Part shown: piece by piece, positions 26,985-36,281 of the stretch
Layout: every line of letters begins with the position of its first letter
How positions within the stretch are numbered: position 1 is the stretch's first letter
Assembly (NCBI GenBank): GCA_016711485.1
Contig: JADJSX010000029.1
Span: 62,001-126,000, forward strand
Source of the DNA: Leptospiraceae bacterium
GTDB lineage: Bacteria; Spirochaetota; Leptospiria; Leptospirales; Leptospiraceae
Direction: 5' to 3'
Length of the DNA: 64,000 bases
Made by a program: the position numbers and the translations under genes
Notes under the pieces: generated by a model
Told to the model about the DNA's origin: nothing
Database searches by the model: none
Seen by the model: only the letters and a program-made list of their open reading frames with translations

Positions 26985-27971
26985 TTAAAAGGAATAAGAA
27001 ATACGAAATTCAATTCCAGTACTTTTTTGCGTCTGTGAGATAAATTCAGTTTGGAAGGCTTGTGAATTTCTAGAAGGTACCTGCATATGGATCGATGCTT
27101 TTACGCCTTGAGAAGTCACATGTGAGTAAACTTCATAAGAATGAAAAAGAGTAACAAGGGTTAACCCTGCAATCGCATAGTTCATTCCGCGTACATGTTT
27201 CTCAAATTCAGGGTTAGGAAAAATATTGCTGCCTATGTAAATAGAGTTGTTAATTATTATGAAATCTGTATCATTATTTAATGCATTTTGTGCCGCACTA
27301 TACTCGGCTCCAATTCCTCCGATAAATCCGAAAAAGAGAAATCCAATCAAAAGTCCTTTAAATCGACGCCCTTCTTGAAATTGAAACAAGCCTGGGACTG
27401 TGTATCTTAGAAAGGAAAAAGACATTCTTTCTGCTCCTTTCCATGAAATCTCTTCTATGTCTGCTTCTTTTAAGGCAAGGGAGTTTTTAGTGGTTTTGAG
27501 CGATAATGTATCGGAGGTAACTGATTCAATTTCACCTGTAATTAGCTCTCCATTAGATTTTAAGGTGACATTTAACCCTGGTCTTAGGATATAAAAAAAT
27601 CTATCCTCTTTTTTGCTTTTGGTTAGGCTAATGAGTTTTAAGTCTTTTAGTTGAAGTTCTTCTTTTTCTAAAAGTCCGTCACCTTTTCCTAGAATCATTT
27701 TATTTTTATCTAAAAGATGAATTACATCGCCACATACCTTTGTCCATTTATTTTGGAATTGGTAACATACAGGAACGCCACTATATCCGAGTTCGAAGCT
27801 CGTGATTTCTGACTTAGAGATTGACTTTACTTCATTGAAAGTTTGGAATTTGACTTTTCTGTCGTCTTCACTTAAATATCTACCAATGAGAACTTGACCA
27901 TTTTTTAGAATAATCATATCTGCCAAAACAGAATTGGCGATTAATAAAAATAATACAGTAAAAGTTTTCAT
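26985..27971 (-). CDS. Exported envelope protein with repeated 'NGxxLxG' domains
   Basis: 328 aa. Signal peptide 1-17, then three related beta segments beginning ILKNGQVLIGRYL, LLDKNKMILGKG and LKSNGELITGEI, each ending in an I-x-x-I pattern. A PGLFQFQEGRRFKG motif precedes a membrane helix (about 205-225). The C-terminus EFRISYSF ends in Phe. The order matches the protein at 6398 (PGWGHNYIKQ, EFRF), so they appear related. Unknown function. The palindrome TCCTAAGATTAGGA (27979-27992) covers its probable ribosome site. Confidence 0.7.
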   Translation of the reverse strand: MKTFTVLFLLIANSVLADMIILKNGQVLIGRYLSEDDRKVKFQTFNEVKSISKSEITSFELGYSGVPVCYQFQNKWTKVCGDVIHLLDKNKMILGKGDGLLEKEELQLKDLKLISLTKSKKEDRFFYILRPGLNVTLKSNGELITGEIESVTSDTLSLKTTKNSLALKEADIEEISWKGAERMSFSFLRYTVPGLFQFQEGRRFKGLLIGFLFFGFIGGIGAEYSAAQNALNNDTDFIIINNSIYIGSNIFPNPEFEKHVRGMNYAIAGLTLVTLFHSYEVYSHVTSQGVKASIHMQVPSRNSQAFQTEFISQTQKSTGIEFRISYSF

Positions 27972-28327
27972 GTAGTAATCCTAAGATTAGGAAAATTAGA
28001 AATATAATTATGTAGCCCGTGAATTGCAACTACTATATAATTGATTTTACCTAGAATCGTTAAAGTTATCATTCTATTCATTAATTACTAACAAATTCAT
28101 GTATTAATATTTTTATTTTTTTATTAAAAACTTCTTTACGTCTATGAATAATAGTGTTTCTATCCGAAAATAACAATTATATACCTATTTTAAATAGAAA
28201 ATGTTATTATGTTTTCTCTATAATATTTTAGAATTCATTTAAATAACTAACTTTTTGTAAAAAATAGGGTATTAATCTAGAGGATAATGGATTTTTTAAT
28301 TTAACGCAAATTTTTGAACGATAATTT
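27972..28327. other. AT-rich divergent promoter region
   Basis: About 355 bp between divergent genes and very AT-rich. TATAAT at 28219-28224 is a good -10 for the SpoIIE gene at 28328, but no clear -35 accompanies it. No gene is seen. Confidence 0.35.
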
Positions 28328-29860
28328 ATGAGCCAAATATTGAATAAATTCCAAAATTCTAGATCCCTAAGATTACAAATCGGTATTCTTTATTCCTTTC
28401 TAGCTCTTATAAATATTTTATTCTTTTCCGTAATGATTTTTGAAAACCAAACAGAACTTTTAGTAAAAAACTTTAAATACCAATCAGAAAATTTTGTCAA
28501 TACGGTAGTAAAAGAATTAAATTCGGAGAAAATTTCCAAAGCAGATGAAAGTAATCTCAAAAAATTAAAAGAGCGTTTGGTGTACCAGGAGATTTTTAAG
28601 TTTCGAATCTTTGATGCCACGGGAGCGATATGGTACACAGAAAACGGCATTGTTAATGGGGAAATAATCGAAGAGGATTTACTAAAGAAAGCAAAAGAGA
28701 TATCTGATACAACTTCTATCTTTGCTTCGAAATATAAACTCGAACTAAATAAGGAAGATTTTAGTATAAAATTTTTAATTCCATTAGTTGCTGAAATTGA
28801 AACAGAAGGTCCAATTTTTCTAAGCACCCAACTTAGCATAAAAACTATGCAAGAACGACTGACTAAACTTTACTATCAAATTGCAGTAGCATTTGTTTGG
28901 GGACTTATTTCTCACATTTTATTTGGGATTTATATATATAGGGTTATTTTTACTCGTGTGAGCTTGTTGAAGGATGCTACCGATAAAATGGCGACAGGTG
29001 ACCTAAAATCAAGAGCAGTTTGGAAATTCAATCGTGAGGACGAATTGGATGTGCTCGGTCAGGCTTTTAATGGTATGGCTGGGAAAATCGAAGAAACGAT
29101 TCAGACAATTAGTACTTTAAATGAAGAAATCAATAAAGAGCTAAAAATTGGACGAGAAGTCCAAGAAATGTTTTTACCATCCAATAAAAAATTAAAATCT
29201 CTAAAAGTGGCAACTTCCTATCGTCCAATGCGAGAAGTAAGTGGGGATATTTACCACTTCTATAAATTTCCTGCTGGAAGGATGAATAAAAAAGAATACC
29301 AAGGAATTTTCTTTGCAGATGCTTCAGGCCATGGAGTTTCTGCAGCGTTAGTTACCACAGTTTTAATTATGAGTCTCGAAAATATAATTGGCAGGTCAAT
29401 TCATCCGGGATATATAATTCAGAAATTAGGGGATATTATTGGAAATCGTTTTCAATCCTCTTTCTTTGCGACTGCCGTATTTTTTCTAATTGCAGAAGAT
29501 GGAGAAATTCTTTGCAGTAATGCAGGTCATAATGCTCCAATTTGTTTTAGACCATCTACTGGCGAAATTTTTTACTTCAAAAGTGTCGGTCCTCCTCTTG
29601 GAATGGTAGATGAGTTTGATTACAAAGTGATTAAAATGGCAGCTAAACCGGGAGACAAACTTTTGATTTATTCTGATGGATTAGTAGAAAGTCCTGGAAA
29701 AAATGAAGAACAATTTACTGAGCAAAGAGTTCTAGATATTATTGAAGCTAACATGAATATACCTAATAAAGATTTACTGGACTTATTAGCAGAAGAATTA
29801 GACAAGTTTGCGATAGACTATCGAGACGACGTGTCTATGATTCTTGTGGAGATTCCGTGA
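28328..29860 (+). CDS. HAMP / SpoIIE-type PP2C phosphatase
   Basis: 510 aa. Two membrane helices (about 20-40 and 180-205) bracket a periplasmic sensor region. HAMP follows (TDKMATGDLKSRAVW...DELDVLGQAFNGM), then a coiled coil and a SpoIIE domain with EVSGDIYHF, FADASGHGVSAAL and LIYSDGLVESPG metal motifs. It should dephosphorylate a STAS antagonist such as the one at 31644. Its stop is directly followed by the ATG of the TPR gene. Confidence 0.92.
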   Translation: MSQILNKFQNSRSLRLQIGILYSFLALINILFFSVMIFENQTELLVKNFKYQSENFVNTVVKELNSEKISKADESNLKKLKERLVYQEIFKFRIFDATGAIWYTENGIVNGEIIEEDLLKKAKEISDTTSIFASKYKLELNKEDFSIKFLIPLVAEIETEGPIFLSTQLSIKTMQERLTKLYYQIAVAFVWGLISHILFGIYIYRVIFTRVSLLKDATDKMATGDLKSRAVWKFNREDELDVLGQAFNGMAGKIEETIQTISTLNEEINKELKIGREVQEMFLPSNKKLKSLKVATSYRPMREVSGDIYHFYKFPAGRMNKKEYQGIFFADASGHGVSAALVTTVLIMSLENIIGRSIHPGYIIQKLGDIIGNRFQSSFFATAVFFLIAEDGEILCSNAGHNAPICFRPSTGEIFYFKSVGPPLGMVDEFDYKVIKMAAKPGDKLLIYSDGLVESPGKNEEQFTEQRVLDIIEANMNIPNKDLLDLLAEELDKFAIDYRDDVSMILVEIP

Positions 29861-31390
29861 ATGCAAAGAAAGGTATTGTTCGTACTCTTCTTTTTGTTAT
29901 TGATTTTTTTTGGTCTTGCTTCTAGAGCTATCATTGATATAAAACTTCAAGAATTAAGATTTCAACTTTCCAAAGAACAACTTCTCAATTATGAATTGTC
30001 CTCTAAAGTTTTAAAGGATAAAATTCGTCAGATGATGCTCGATAAAGACAATTATACGAATGAAATCCAAGTAAATATCTTAGAGTCGAATGTGATGAAC
30101 TCTCAGTTGGGAGAGACAAATACAAAGTTGTCTCTAATTGAAAAATTTGGTTTAGTGATTGTAAATATTGTCCGTGTTATATCAACCAAAAGTCCATTAA
30201 CATTAGAAGAAGACCAAAATGATATGATGAAAATCCAATTTGGATTTTATATGGAGAGAACACGAAAGTTTGCTACTGCAGTTAAAAAATATGAAGAATT
30301 AGAAAAAACTCTTTCTAACAGAGAAAGTGATGAATACGGATTTATAATGCTTCATAGTGGATTCTGTATCGCAATGACTGGCGACACAGAAAGTGCAATT
30401 AAAAAATTGCGAAAAACAGAAGAAATATTTGTAGGAAGTCATTTCGCGGATAACGCTCGAATATTGATTAACGTTCTCTTAGAAGGAGATCGTAAAATAA
30501 AAGATATTAATAGTGGTACTAAGACTGATACAGAGAGAGCAACTTTATTCTATGAGACAGGACAATACAAAGAGACACTTTCTCAATTAGAAAAAATACA
30601 GGAACGTTCCAATGATCAAAATTATATGCGAGCGAGAAGTTTAGAAGAATTAGGACAAACCAATAAAGCGATTGCAGAATATTTGAAACTAGTAGAAAAA
30701 AAGGATGCAGATAAAGATATTGCAAAGAAAGCTAATCGTCGTTTGCTTTTAATTGGAAGTATTTATGAAAAAAACAAAGACCTTACTGACTACTCTAAGT
30801 CGAATGCGCAGAAGTTAGGCGATACAGATATTGTAAAGAAAGTTGATGAAGGCTCTAGTATGATTTTAAATTCTCAGATTGTTGAAAAATTAACCAAAGA
30901 AGAATCAACTACTAATGCTGACCCAGAAACTTTGAAAGAAATCCAAGAATTGAAAGAAGAACTCAAATCCATTACTTTAAAAGACAAAGAAGAACGGAAA
31001 GAATCCACTGAAAAGGTAGAAAAAGAAGTAGCTGTTATCCGACAAGAACCTCCTGAGGAAAAATTTGATTCTCCAAATAATTTAGTAATGAGAGTTACTT
31101 TAGCTGATGGAAGAAGTATTCAAGGTAAAAAAATTATTTTTGAGGAGGAAAAAATCAACGTTTCTATGGACACATTTTCTTCTAAATTACCTGCTACTCT
31201 TTTAAATGAAATAATAATAAATAATAATCTGAATCTAAAAAGTCCTCCAATTATGATTCAATTGAAAAACGGTAAGTCATACTATGGATTTAGATTTAGA
31301 CGAAATGCGGAAGATAATTTTATTTTACAAAATAGAGGAATCGAAACGGGTATAGAACTCGATTCAGTTCAAATGATTAGTGTTCGATAA
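29861..31390 (+). CDS. TPR-like membrane protein with C-terminal 'DGRxLxG' domains
   Basis: 509 aa. One N-terminal membrane helix (about 5-23), a coiled coil, then TPR-like helical repeats at about 140-310 (ETGQYKETLSQLEKIQE, LGQTNKAIAEYLKLVEK). A charged linker leads to two copies of a beta segment, LADGRSIQGKKIIFEEEKI and LKNGKSYYGFRFRRNAE, shared with the genes at 6398 and 26985. It directly abuts the SpoIIE gene, so it may work with that phosphatase as sensor or scaffold (inference). Confidence 0.75.
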   Translation: MQRKVLFVLFFLLLIFFGLASRAIIDIKLQELRFQLSKEQLLNYELSSKVLKDKIRQMMLDKDNYTNEIQVNILESNVMNSQLGETNTKLSLIEKFGLVIVNIVRVISTKSPLTLEEDQNDMMKIQFGFYMERTRKFATAVKKYEELEKTLSNRESDEYGFIMLHSGFCIAMTGDTESAIKKLRKTEEIFVGSHFADNARILINVLLEGDRKIKDINSGTKTDTERATLFYETGQYKETLSQLEKIQERSNDQNYMRARSLEELGQTNKAIAEYLKLVEKKDADKDIAKKANRRLLLIGSIYEKNKDLTDYSKSNAQKLGDTDIVKKVDEGSSMILNSQIVEKLTKEESTTNADPETLKEIQELKEELKSITLKDKEERKESTEKVEKEVAVIRQEPPEEKFDSPNNLVMRVTLADGRSIQGKKIIFEEEKINVSMDTFSSKLPATLLNEIIINNNLNLKSPPIMIQLKNGKSYYGFRFRRNAEDNFILQNRGIETGIELDSVQMISVR

Positions 31391-31397
31391 ATATATT

Positions 31398-31587
31398 TAT
31401 TAACTCACTGTACGCAAGGTGAGTTAAACGTCCAACTGAGCATTAACCCATCTCTTATTCGCTTTCCGTAAGACTTGCTATGCCGCAGGTTATTGAATCT
31501 ATTAATTCATTAGTCTTTTCTAATATACTTATTTTCACAATATTTTTCATAAATTCCAGCTTTTGCGTAAGGTCAGTTATTAAATAG
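31398..31587 (-). repeat. Family B inverted-repeat element, copy B1 (about 190 bp)
   Basis: The ends are TTAACTCACTGTACGCAAGG (left) and the complement of AATAACTGACCTTACGCAA (right). The interior, on the minus strand, reads TAATGAATTAATAGATTCA then AACCTGCGGC, matching copy B4 at 56191. It fills the gap between the convergent TPR and STAS genes. Confidence 0.75.
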
Positions 31588-31643
31588 AAAAGGAAATATT
31601 TTAATAGAAGCATTTCGCCTCTATTAAAATAGCAAAATCAAAA

Positions 31644-31970
31644 TTACCTAATTTCTGCTTCTGAATTATAGATAGTAAAAAAAGAATCTAAAGAGGATAG
31701 TTTTAATACTGCCATAATATCATTGGTTGGAGATAATAGTCCAAAACGATTACCAGCTGATTTCATTTTTTTTTGAATATTTGCAAGAAGAGCAATTCCA
31801 GATGAATCCATATGATTTACATTTGCCATATCTAATATTACTGATTCTGATTCTTCATCGTCTATGATCTGAGTTATTTCTTTTTTTACTTTAGATGCTG
31901 TGTAGATATCCAAACTACCTACAAGCTGGAATATTTTACTTTTGTCATGATTTCTTACTTTAAGTTCCAA
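31644..31970 (-). CDS. STAS-domain anti-sigma factor antagonist
   Basis: 108 aa STAS domain. The phospho-serine motif is NHMDSSGIALLANIQKK (about residues 52-68). It is cotranscribed 15 nt after the HATPase gene. It is a second copy of the module at 15664-16755 in inverted gene order. The likely phosphatase is the HAMP-SpoIIE protein at 28328, 2 kb away on the other strand. Confidence 0.9.
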   Translation of the reverse strand: MELKVRNHDKSKIFQLVGSLDIYTASKVKKEITQIIDDEESESVILDMANVNHMDSSGIALLANIQKKMKSAGNRFGLLSPTNDIMAVLKLSSLDSFFTIYNSEAEIR

Positions 31971-31985
31971 TTTACCCTCCGAAAA

Positions 31986-32633
31986 TTAATTTACATTGTA
32001 CGGAATTCTGATATTGAAAGAAGTGAAGGAGTCTTTAATCTCATAGTACAAGCAGTCAGGAGTTAATCCTAGTTTTTTCATCAAAATAACTATCATACTT
32101 AATCCTAGTCCACCTCCCTCTTTATTTGAAGTGTCATCTGAAAGTAAATCAGAAACTTCACTCGTTCTTCTTCCTCGATCAATCATAAAATTCACGTTTT
32201 TAATTTCACCTGAATTCATTTCTCCATGGTTTTTCACGGAAATCAAAATACTTTTTTTCTCTATTTCTTGAAAACATAATTCTACTAAAAAGTCCAACCC
32301 ATCTGTCAAAACGTGGGAGTTAATATTTCCATTTGAAATAGATTCTTTAAATTGTTCAACAGCGTGTTGATGATTCATATCGATGTCAAGTCCATTATTC
32401 TTGAAATAGATACGTTTTTGAGTCGCTTTTACTCCATTCTGCATAAATTCTTTTATGACAGTGTGAGTAAATGCAAAGAATTGTGTCAAATTTTTTGTAG
32501 TCAGAAGTTTCTCAGTTACTTTCCGTACGTAATCCATTTCAATTGGGGTCGCTTGCTTAAACTTAATTCGTATAGGTTCCCCTGATAGAAATAATTTAAT
32601 AAATTCAGGTGAATCAATATTATGAGAATTCAT
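31986..32633 (-). CDS. Anti-sigma-like HATPase (partner-switching kinase)
   Basis: 215 aa. The N-box-like VIKEFMQNGVKATQKR and glycine loop NKEGGGLGLSMI mark a GHKL ATPase; VKNHGEMNSGE stands where a DxGxG G1 box would be. It resembles the 16027 protein in both atypical features. It should bind, and perhaps phosphorylate, the adjacent STAS protein. It sits first in a two-gene minus-strand operon. Confidence 0.75.
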   Translation of the reverse strand: MNSHNIDSPEFIKLFLSGEPIRIKFKQATPIEMDYVRKVTEKLLTTKNLTQFFAFTHTVIKEFMQNGVKATQKRIYFKNNGLDIDMNHQHAVEQFKESISNGNINSHVLTDGLDFLVELCFQEIEKKSILISVKNHGEMNSGEIKNVNFMIDRGRRTSEVSDLLSDDTSNKEGGGLGLSMIVILMKKLGLTPDCLYYEIKDSFTSFNIRIPYNVN

Positions 32634-32720
32634 AGGTGCTAGGACTTTTTATGCTAAATTCCTAAAATGTAAAGCAAAATTTTAATAAAGTTTAAAAGTA
32701 GTTCAATAAAAAATATATTT

Positions 32721-32829
32721 CCTGACTCACGTTACGCTATCGCTATTAATTCATTAGATTCTTTTAATATTGAGAATTTCACTTTAAATTCCATAATTTC
32801 TTTTTTTGCGTAACGTAAGGTACTTAACT
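32721..32829 (-). repeat. Family B element, internally shortened copy B2 (about 109 bp)
   Basis: The left end is CCTGACTCACGTTACGC and the right end GCGTAACGTAAGGTACTTAA, complementary to each other. The interior TTAATTCATTAGATTC matches B1. It lacks the GCCTGCGGCAGC part seen in B4. Confidence 0.65.
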
Positions 32830-32851
32830 TCTTCTTTTTCCTGAATACTTT

Positions 32852-32887
32852 ACAGCAAAGATTTTGATACTAGGAAATCTTTGCTGT
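32852..32887. repeat. Isolated perfect 13-bp hairpin
   Basis: ACAGCAAAGATTT and AAATCTTTGCTGT are perfect inverted repeats around a 10-nt loop. The hairpin is not immediately after any gene, and only a weak T run follows. It could be a terminator, a small-RNA stem or an operator. Confidence 0.5.
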
Positions 32888-33165
32888 TTACAGAATATTA
32901 TATAATGTTCTCGCGATTTATTTACTGTATTGCGAAAATGTAAACTAACTGTTCAAACAAATGAATTTAGTCATAGTATAGTTTTGCCTAGTATGAAGTT
33001 AAGCTCTCTATATATGTATATATGAACTTGCATTATTCTGTTGTTTGTATTCCCAGTGAGCATAACAAATTGAAAGCCCAAAAAAATACAGGTTTTCAAA
33101 ATCTGAATTAGGTTGAGACAGTTGCGGAATATGCCATTTCGAGGATTGTGTTGAAACCCTATGAG

Positions 33166-34047
33166 TTATCTAATTCCTGAAAAAAACTGAAAGATTGGAT
33201 CTACTTCCGAATCCCAATATTTGTAATCATGTTCTGCATTTTGCGGATCGTTAAATACGATTTTTAAATTTGGATGTAGTTCTTTTAGTTTGAGATAAAA
33301 ATTCTTTGTTTGAATAAAGGGAGAAACTTTATCTTTTTGTCCGTGTCCGAGGTAAATCGGTATTTTCCAGTCCTTTGCGTTTCTATAAACATTGTCTACG
33401 GTTTCCCATCTTTCTTTGTTGTCTTCATATTTCCCGTAGGAACCAGTCATTAAACGATCTTTCGGCATTGTGGATTGATCAAAATCGCCAGATACAGAAG
33501 CGGCGGCAGTAAAAATTTCCGGCTGCGTAAAACCAAGAATAGCCGCTCCTCTTCCACCGGTAGATAAACCCATTACAAAATTTCTCTTTGTTTTTAAAAG
33601 TATTCCATTTTTTTGCAGAGTAGGAATTAAAATTTCTCGTACCCATTTCCCGCCTGGAGTAGTAGACCATTTTAGAGTTGTTTCAGGAAAGTAATCGGAC
33701 TCATAATTCGTTTTGCCCATTTCCGGAAATATAAGTCTAAAACCTTGTTCCTTTGCACTTTTTATGATTCTAGTTTTTTTTTGCCAATCGTCTCTTGGAA
33801 AGTTCCAGCCATTTAATACCAGCACATCCGCCAGAACCTGCTTTGATTCTGGTGTGTATATATCAACGGGAATTGCGTTTGCACAGGGAGGATTACTCAC
33901 AGTAACCGTATCTCCCAATTTGGGAATACAAATCGTTTGAATTCCCGATTTTATTTCTATCTTTTCTGAATACATAGGACATATAAATATACAAAATAGG
34001 CTAATAAGTATTAACCTTAGTATAAAATTAGAATTTAGTCTTTTCAT
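33166..34047 (-). CDS. Secreted alpha/beta hydrolase (esterase D-like)
   Basis: 293 aa from ATG 34047, which overlaps the upstream stop as TAATG; an in-frame ATG at 34068 is the alternative. Signal peptide about 1-27. Nucleophile elbow GLSTGG, acid region HGQKDKV and AEHD histidine give a complete triad in an esterase-D/feruloyl-esterase-like fold. Two Cys (TICIP, PPCAN) could be disulphide-bonded. Substrate unknown. It is cotranscribed with the membrane protein upstream. Confidence 0.82.
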   Translation of the reverse strand: MKRLNSNFILRLILISLFCIFICPMYSEKIEIKSGIQTICIPKLGDTVTVSNPPCANAIPVDIYTPESKQVLADVLVLNGWNFPRDDWQKKTRIIKSAKEQGFRLIFPEMGKTNYESDYFPETTLKWSTTPGGKWVREILIPTLQKNGILLKTKRNFVMGLSTGGRGAAILGFTQPEIFTAAASVSGDFDQSTMPKDRLMTGSYGKYEDNKERWETVDNVYRNAKDWKIPIYLGHGQKDKVSPFIQTKNFYLKLKELHPNLKIVFNDPQNAEHDYKYWDSEVDPIFQFFSGIR

Positions 34048-35411
34048 TATATTTTTGCTTTGACCCATTTTTTTATAGACACTGCCTTTTTCATGTTTTC
34101 TAAAATCTCTACACTCATGTCTTCACTTAACTTATTAAATTCACTATCTTGCGAACCTAATATTACATCGTCCAAAACATTATCAATTAATAGATTGATA
34201 TTTTCCTCTCCATTTTCCCCTGTGAGTTTGGATATTACCACTTCGTTCATTGAATCAAAAATGGCTAGTCCAATGTCTTTTGTTACTGTTTCTTTGATTA
34301 CAGATGGAACCAATTGAAGAGTTGACGCATTGTTAGATGATCTAACTAACGCTTCTGCTAATAGTTTTCTTATTGTTTCATTTGCTTTTGGGTTTGCTAA
34401 ACCTTTTTTTATATTTTCAATGATGAGTTTTTTTAGTTGTTCCCTTCTTGATTCGACGGCAGAAGTTATTAAATTTATGGAAGCACCGGAGCGAATTTCC
34501 TCTTGCATTTCAGATAAAATTCGAACAGTAACCATGTCTGTTATTTCTTCCTTTATAATGTTCGTGTAATAGGTAAACGTTCGGGTAAATATGTCATTAC
34601 CCACATTTGTAAGATTGCTATTTTTGAGCAAAATATACATCGATATGACACGAAATAATCGGAAAAATCGAAACTCGGCCATTGGAATTAATCCCAATAC
34701 ATCGTACCAGTGATACATCGGATAAAGAAACCAAGCGACGTAAACACGATTTTTGATTGCTAACCACCACTGCACTAAAAATTCGATTAAAAATAATAAA
34801 AAGAAAGGTAAATCTAATTTTAAAAATTCATCTTTGTATTTACCGTTGAGTCCATAGTGCCTATAATAATTTGGTTGAATGAGGGGATAAATATCCTCCT
34901 TAAAAAATGCTAAATGTTCTTTTATTGTTGTTGGATCATAAGTCCAAAACCATTTCAGTGCATCTTTAGATGAAGATTTTTCAGGCGCAATTCCTGTCGC
35001 ATTTTCATATTTTAACTTTATTTCGTATTTCATTTTTTGTAAGTTTGCCGTTAGCCCCGCTTTTTCAAATGGATTTTCTTCAATAATTTTCATTGATTGT
35101 TCCGTTAATTTTTGAGAAAAAAACTGAATTGCAATTTTTTTTTCTTCTGAATCAGGAGTTTCCATTATTCTGTTATATTCATCTACCAAAGAGAGGTAAT
35201 CTTGTGTTGTTCGGTGCGGCTCGATTCCTAAAAATGGATCATAGAATTCAGTCACGACAGGTAGGTGTGACAAGTAGTAAGGTCTAAGAGTCAGATAAGT
35301 AAGATCAAAAACAATCAGGTGTAAATTTAAAATTACAGCCTGAAGCATAAAAAAGTCCCAAATCAATCTTGGAGTTAAAATACTACGAATCAATTGTTTT
35401 ATCTTTGACAT
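34047..35411 (-). CDS. Membrane protein with S4-like arginine helix
   Basis: 454 aa. One N-terminal membrane helix (about 15-40), a soluble segment, then three or four helices at about 195-275. The last (EFRFFRLFRVISMYILLKN) has Arg/Lys at roughly three-residue spacing, like a voltage-sensor S4. The rest (280-454) is helical with no pore-forming selectivity motif that I can see. I do not recognise a named family. It is the first gene of an operon with the esterase. Confidence 0.6.
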   Translation of the reverse strand: MSKIKQLIRSILTPRLIWDFFMLQAVILNLHLIVFDLTYLTLRPYYLSHLPVVTEFYDPFLGIEPHRTTQDYLSLVDEYNRIMETPDSEEKKIAIQFFSQKLTEQSMKIIEENPFEKAGLTANLQKMKYEIKLKYENATGIAPEKSSSKDALKWFWTYDPTTIKEHLAFFKEDIYPLIQPNYYRHYGLNGKYKDEFLKLDLPFFLLFLIEFLVQWWLAIKNRVYVAWFLYPMYHWYDVLGLIPMAEFRFFRLFRVISMYILLKNSNLTNVGNDIFTRTFTYYTNIIKEEITDMVTVRILSEMQEEIRSGASINLITSAVESRREQLKKLIIENIKKGLANPKANETIRKLLAEALVRSSNNASTLQLVPSVIKETVTKDIGLAIFDSMNEVVISKLTGENGEENINLLIDNVLDDVILGSQDSEFNKLSEDMSVEILENMKKAVSIKKWVKAKI

Positions 35412-35534
35412 ATTTCAGCAAATTAGTTTAGTAAGGGCATTTGGCAAGGATTTCTATTTAATTTGTAGAAAATTTCGTGGAACTTTTTAATTTGGGATTG
35501 GTCTAGTCATCATTCCAATAACAGAGGATTCCAC

Positions 35535-36281
35535 TTGTTAGAACTTATAAACGTAAATAAAAATTATGCATCATCCGAACATTCTCTTCATGTATTAAAA
35601 AATATTAACTTAAAGATAGAACAAGGTGAATTTGTAGCTATTATGGGACCTTCCGGCTCTGGTAAGTCCACACTTCTGGGAATTGCAGCTGGGCTCGACC
35701 GTGCTGATTCAGGAGAAGTGATTCTTGATAATGTAAAAATGAAAAATTTATCCGAAGATGATCTTGCGAAAATTAGAGCCGAAAAAGTTGGATTTATTTT
35801 TCAAAATTTTCAACTCGTTAGAACTTTAAATGCTGTCGAAAACGTATCTTTACCGCTAATTATCTCCACAAAATTAAGTGAAAAGGAAATTAAACTTAGA
35901 GCAACGGCACTGCTTGAAAAAGTTTCTCTGCAACATCGCCTATCGCATTTTCCTTCTCAGTTATCAGGTGGGGAAGAACAACGAGTCGCCATTGCGCGAT
36001 CTTTCATCAATAATCCCCGAATTCTATTTGCGGACGAACCTACTGGAAATTTAGATTCCAAAAACGGAAATGCTGTTATGGATATGTTAGTCTCGCTCAA
36101 TAAACAGAATAATTCTACATTAATAGTAGTTACTCATGACCCAAAAGTTGCGGCTCTTGCCGATAGAATTTTAGAAATGGAGAATGGAGAAATTTCTATT
36201 TCCAATCGAAAAAGTTCAGAACACCCCAAAAAATCTACTACTAAGAAAAAAAATACACCCAAAATGAAAGGTAAAGTATGA
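35535..36281 (+). CDS. ABC transporter ATPase, LolD/MacB type
   Basis: 248 aa. The TTG start is preceded by GAGG at 8 nt. Walker A GPSGSGKST, Q-loop FQNFQLVRTLNAVENV, signature LSGGEEQRVAIAR and Walker B ILFADEPTGNLDS are complete. A Lys-rich tail (about 225-248) is unusual. Class-3 exporters of this type energise lipoprotein release or peptide/lipid export through an FtsX-like permease, encoded by the next gene with ATGA overlap. Confidence 0.93.
   Translation: MLELINVNKNYASSEHSLHVLKNINLKIEQGEFVAIMGPSGSGKSTLLGIAAGLDRADSGEVILDNVKMKNLSEDDLAKIRAEKVGFIFQNFQLVRTLNAVENVSLPLIISTKLSEKEIKLRATALLEKVSLQHRLSHFPSQLSGGEEQRVAIARSFINNPRILFADEPTGNLDSKNGNAVMDMLVSLNKQNNSTLIVVTHDPKVAALADRILEMENGEISISNRKSSEHPKKSTTKKKNTPKMKGKV

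Larger units (their letters stand above)
32634..33165. other. Long intergenic region with a repeat and a hairpin
   Basis: About 530 bp without a gene. It contains family B copy B2 (32721-32829) and a strong hairpin (32852-32887). The right half is AT-rich with a TATATATGTATATATGA run near 33010 and shows nothing else I can interpret. Confidence 0.45.

Noticed and set aside
31398..31587. Possible CRISPR-like array from repeated motifs
   Set aside because: There are only two terminal inverted copies and no regular direct repeats with unique spacers. It is an inverted-repeat element.
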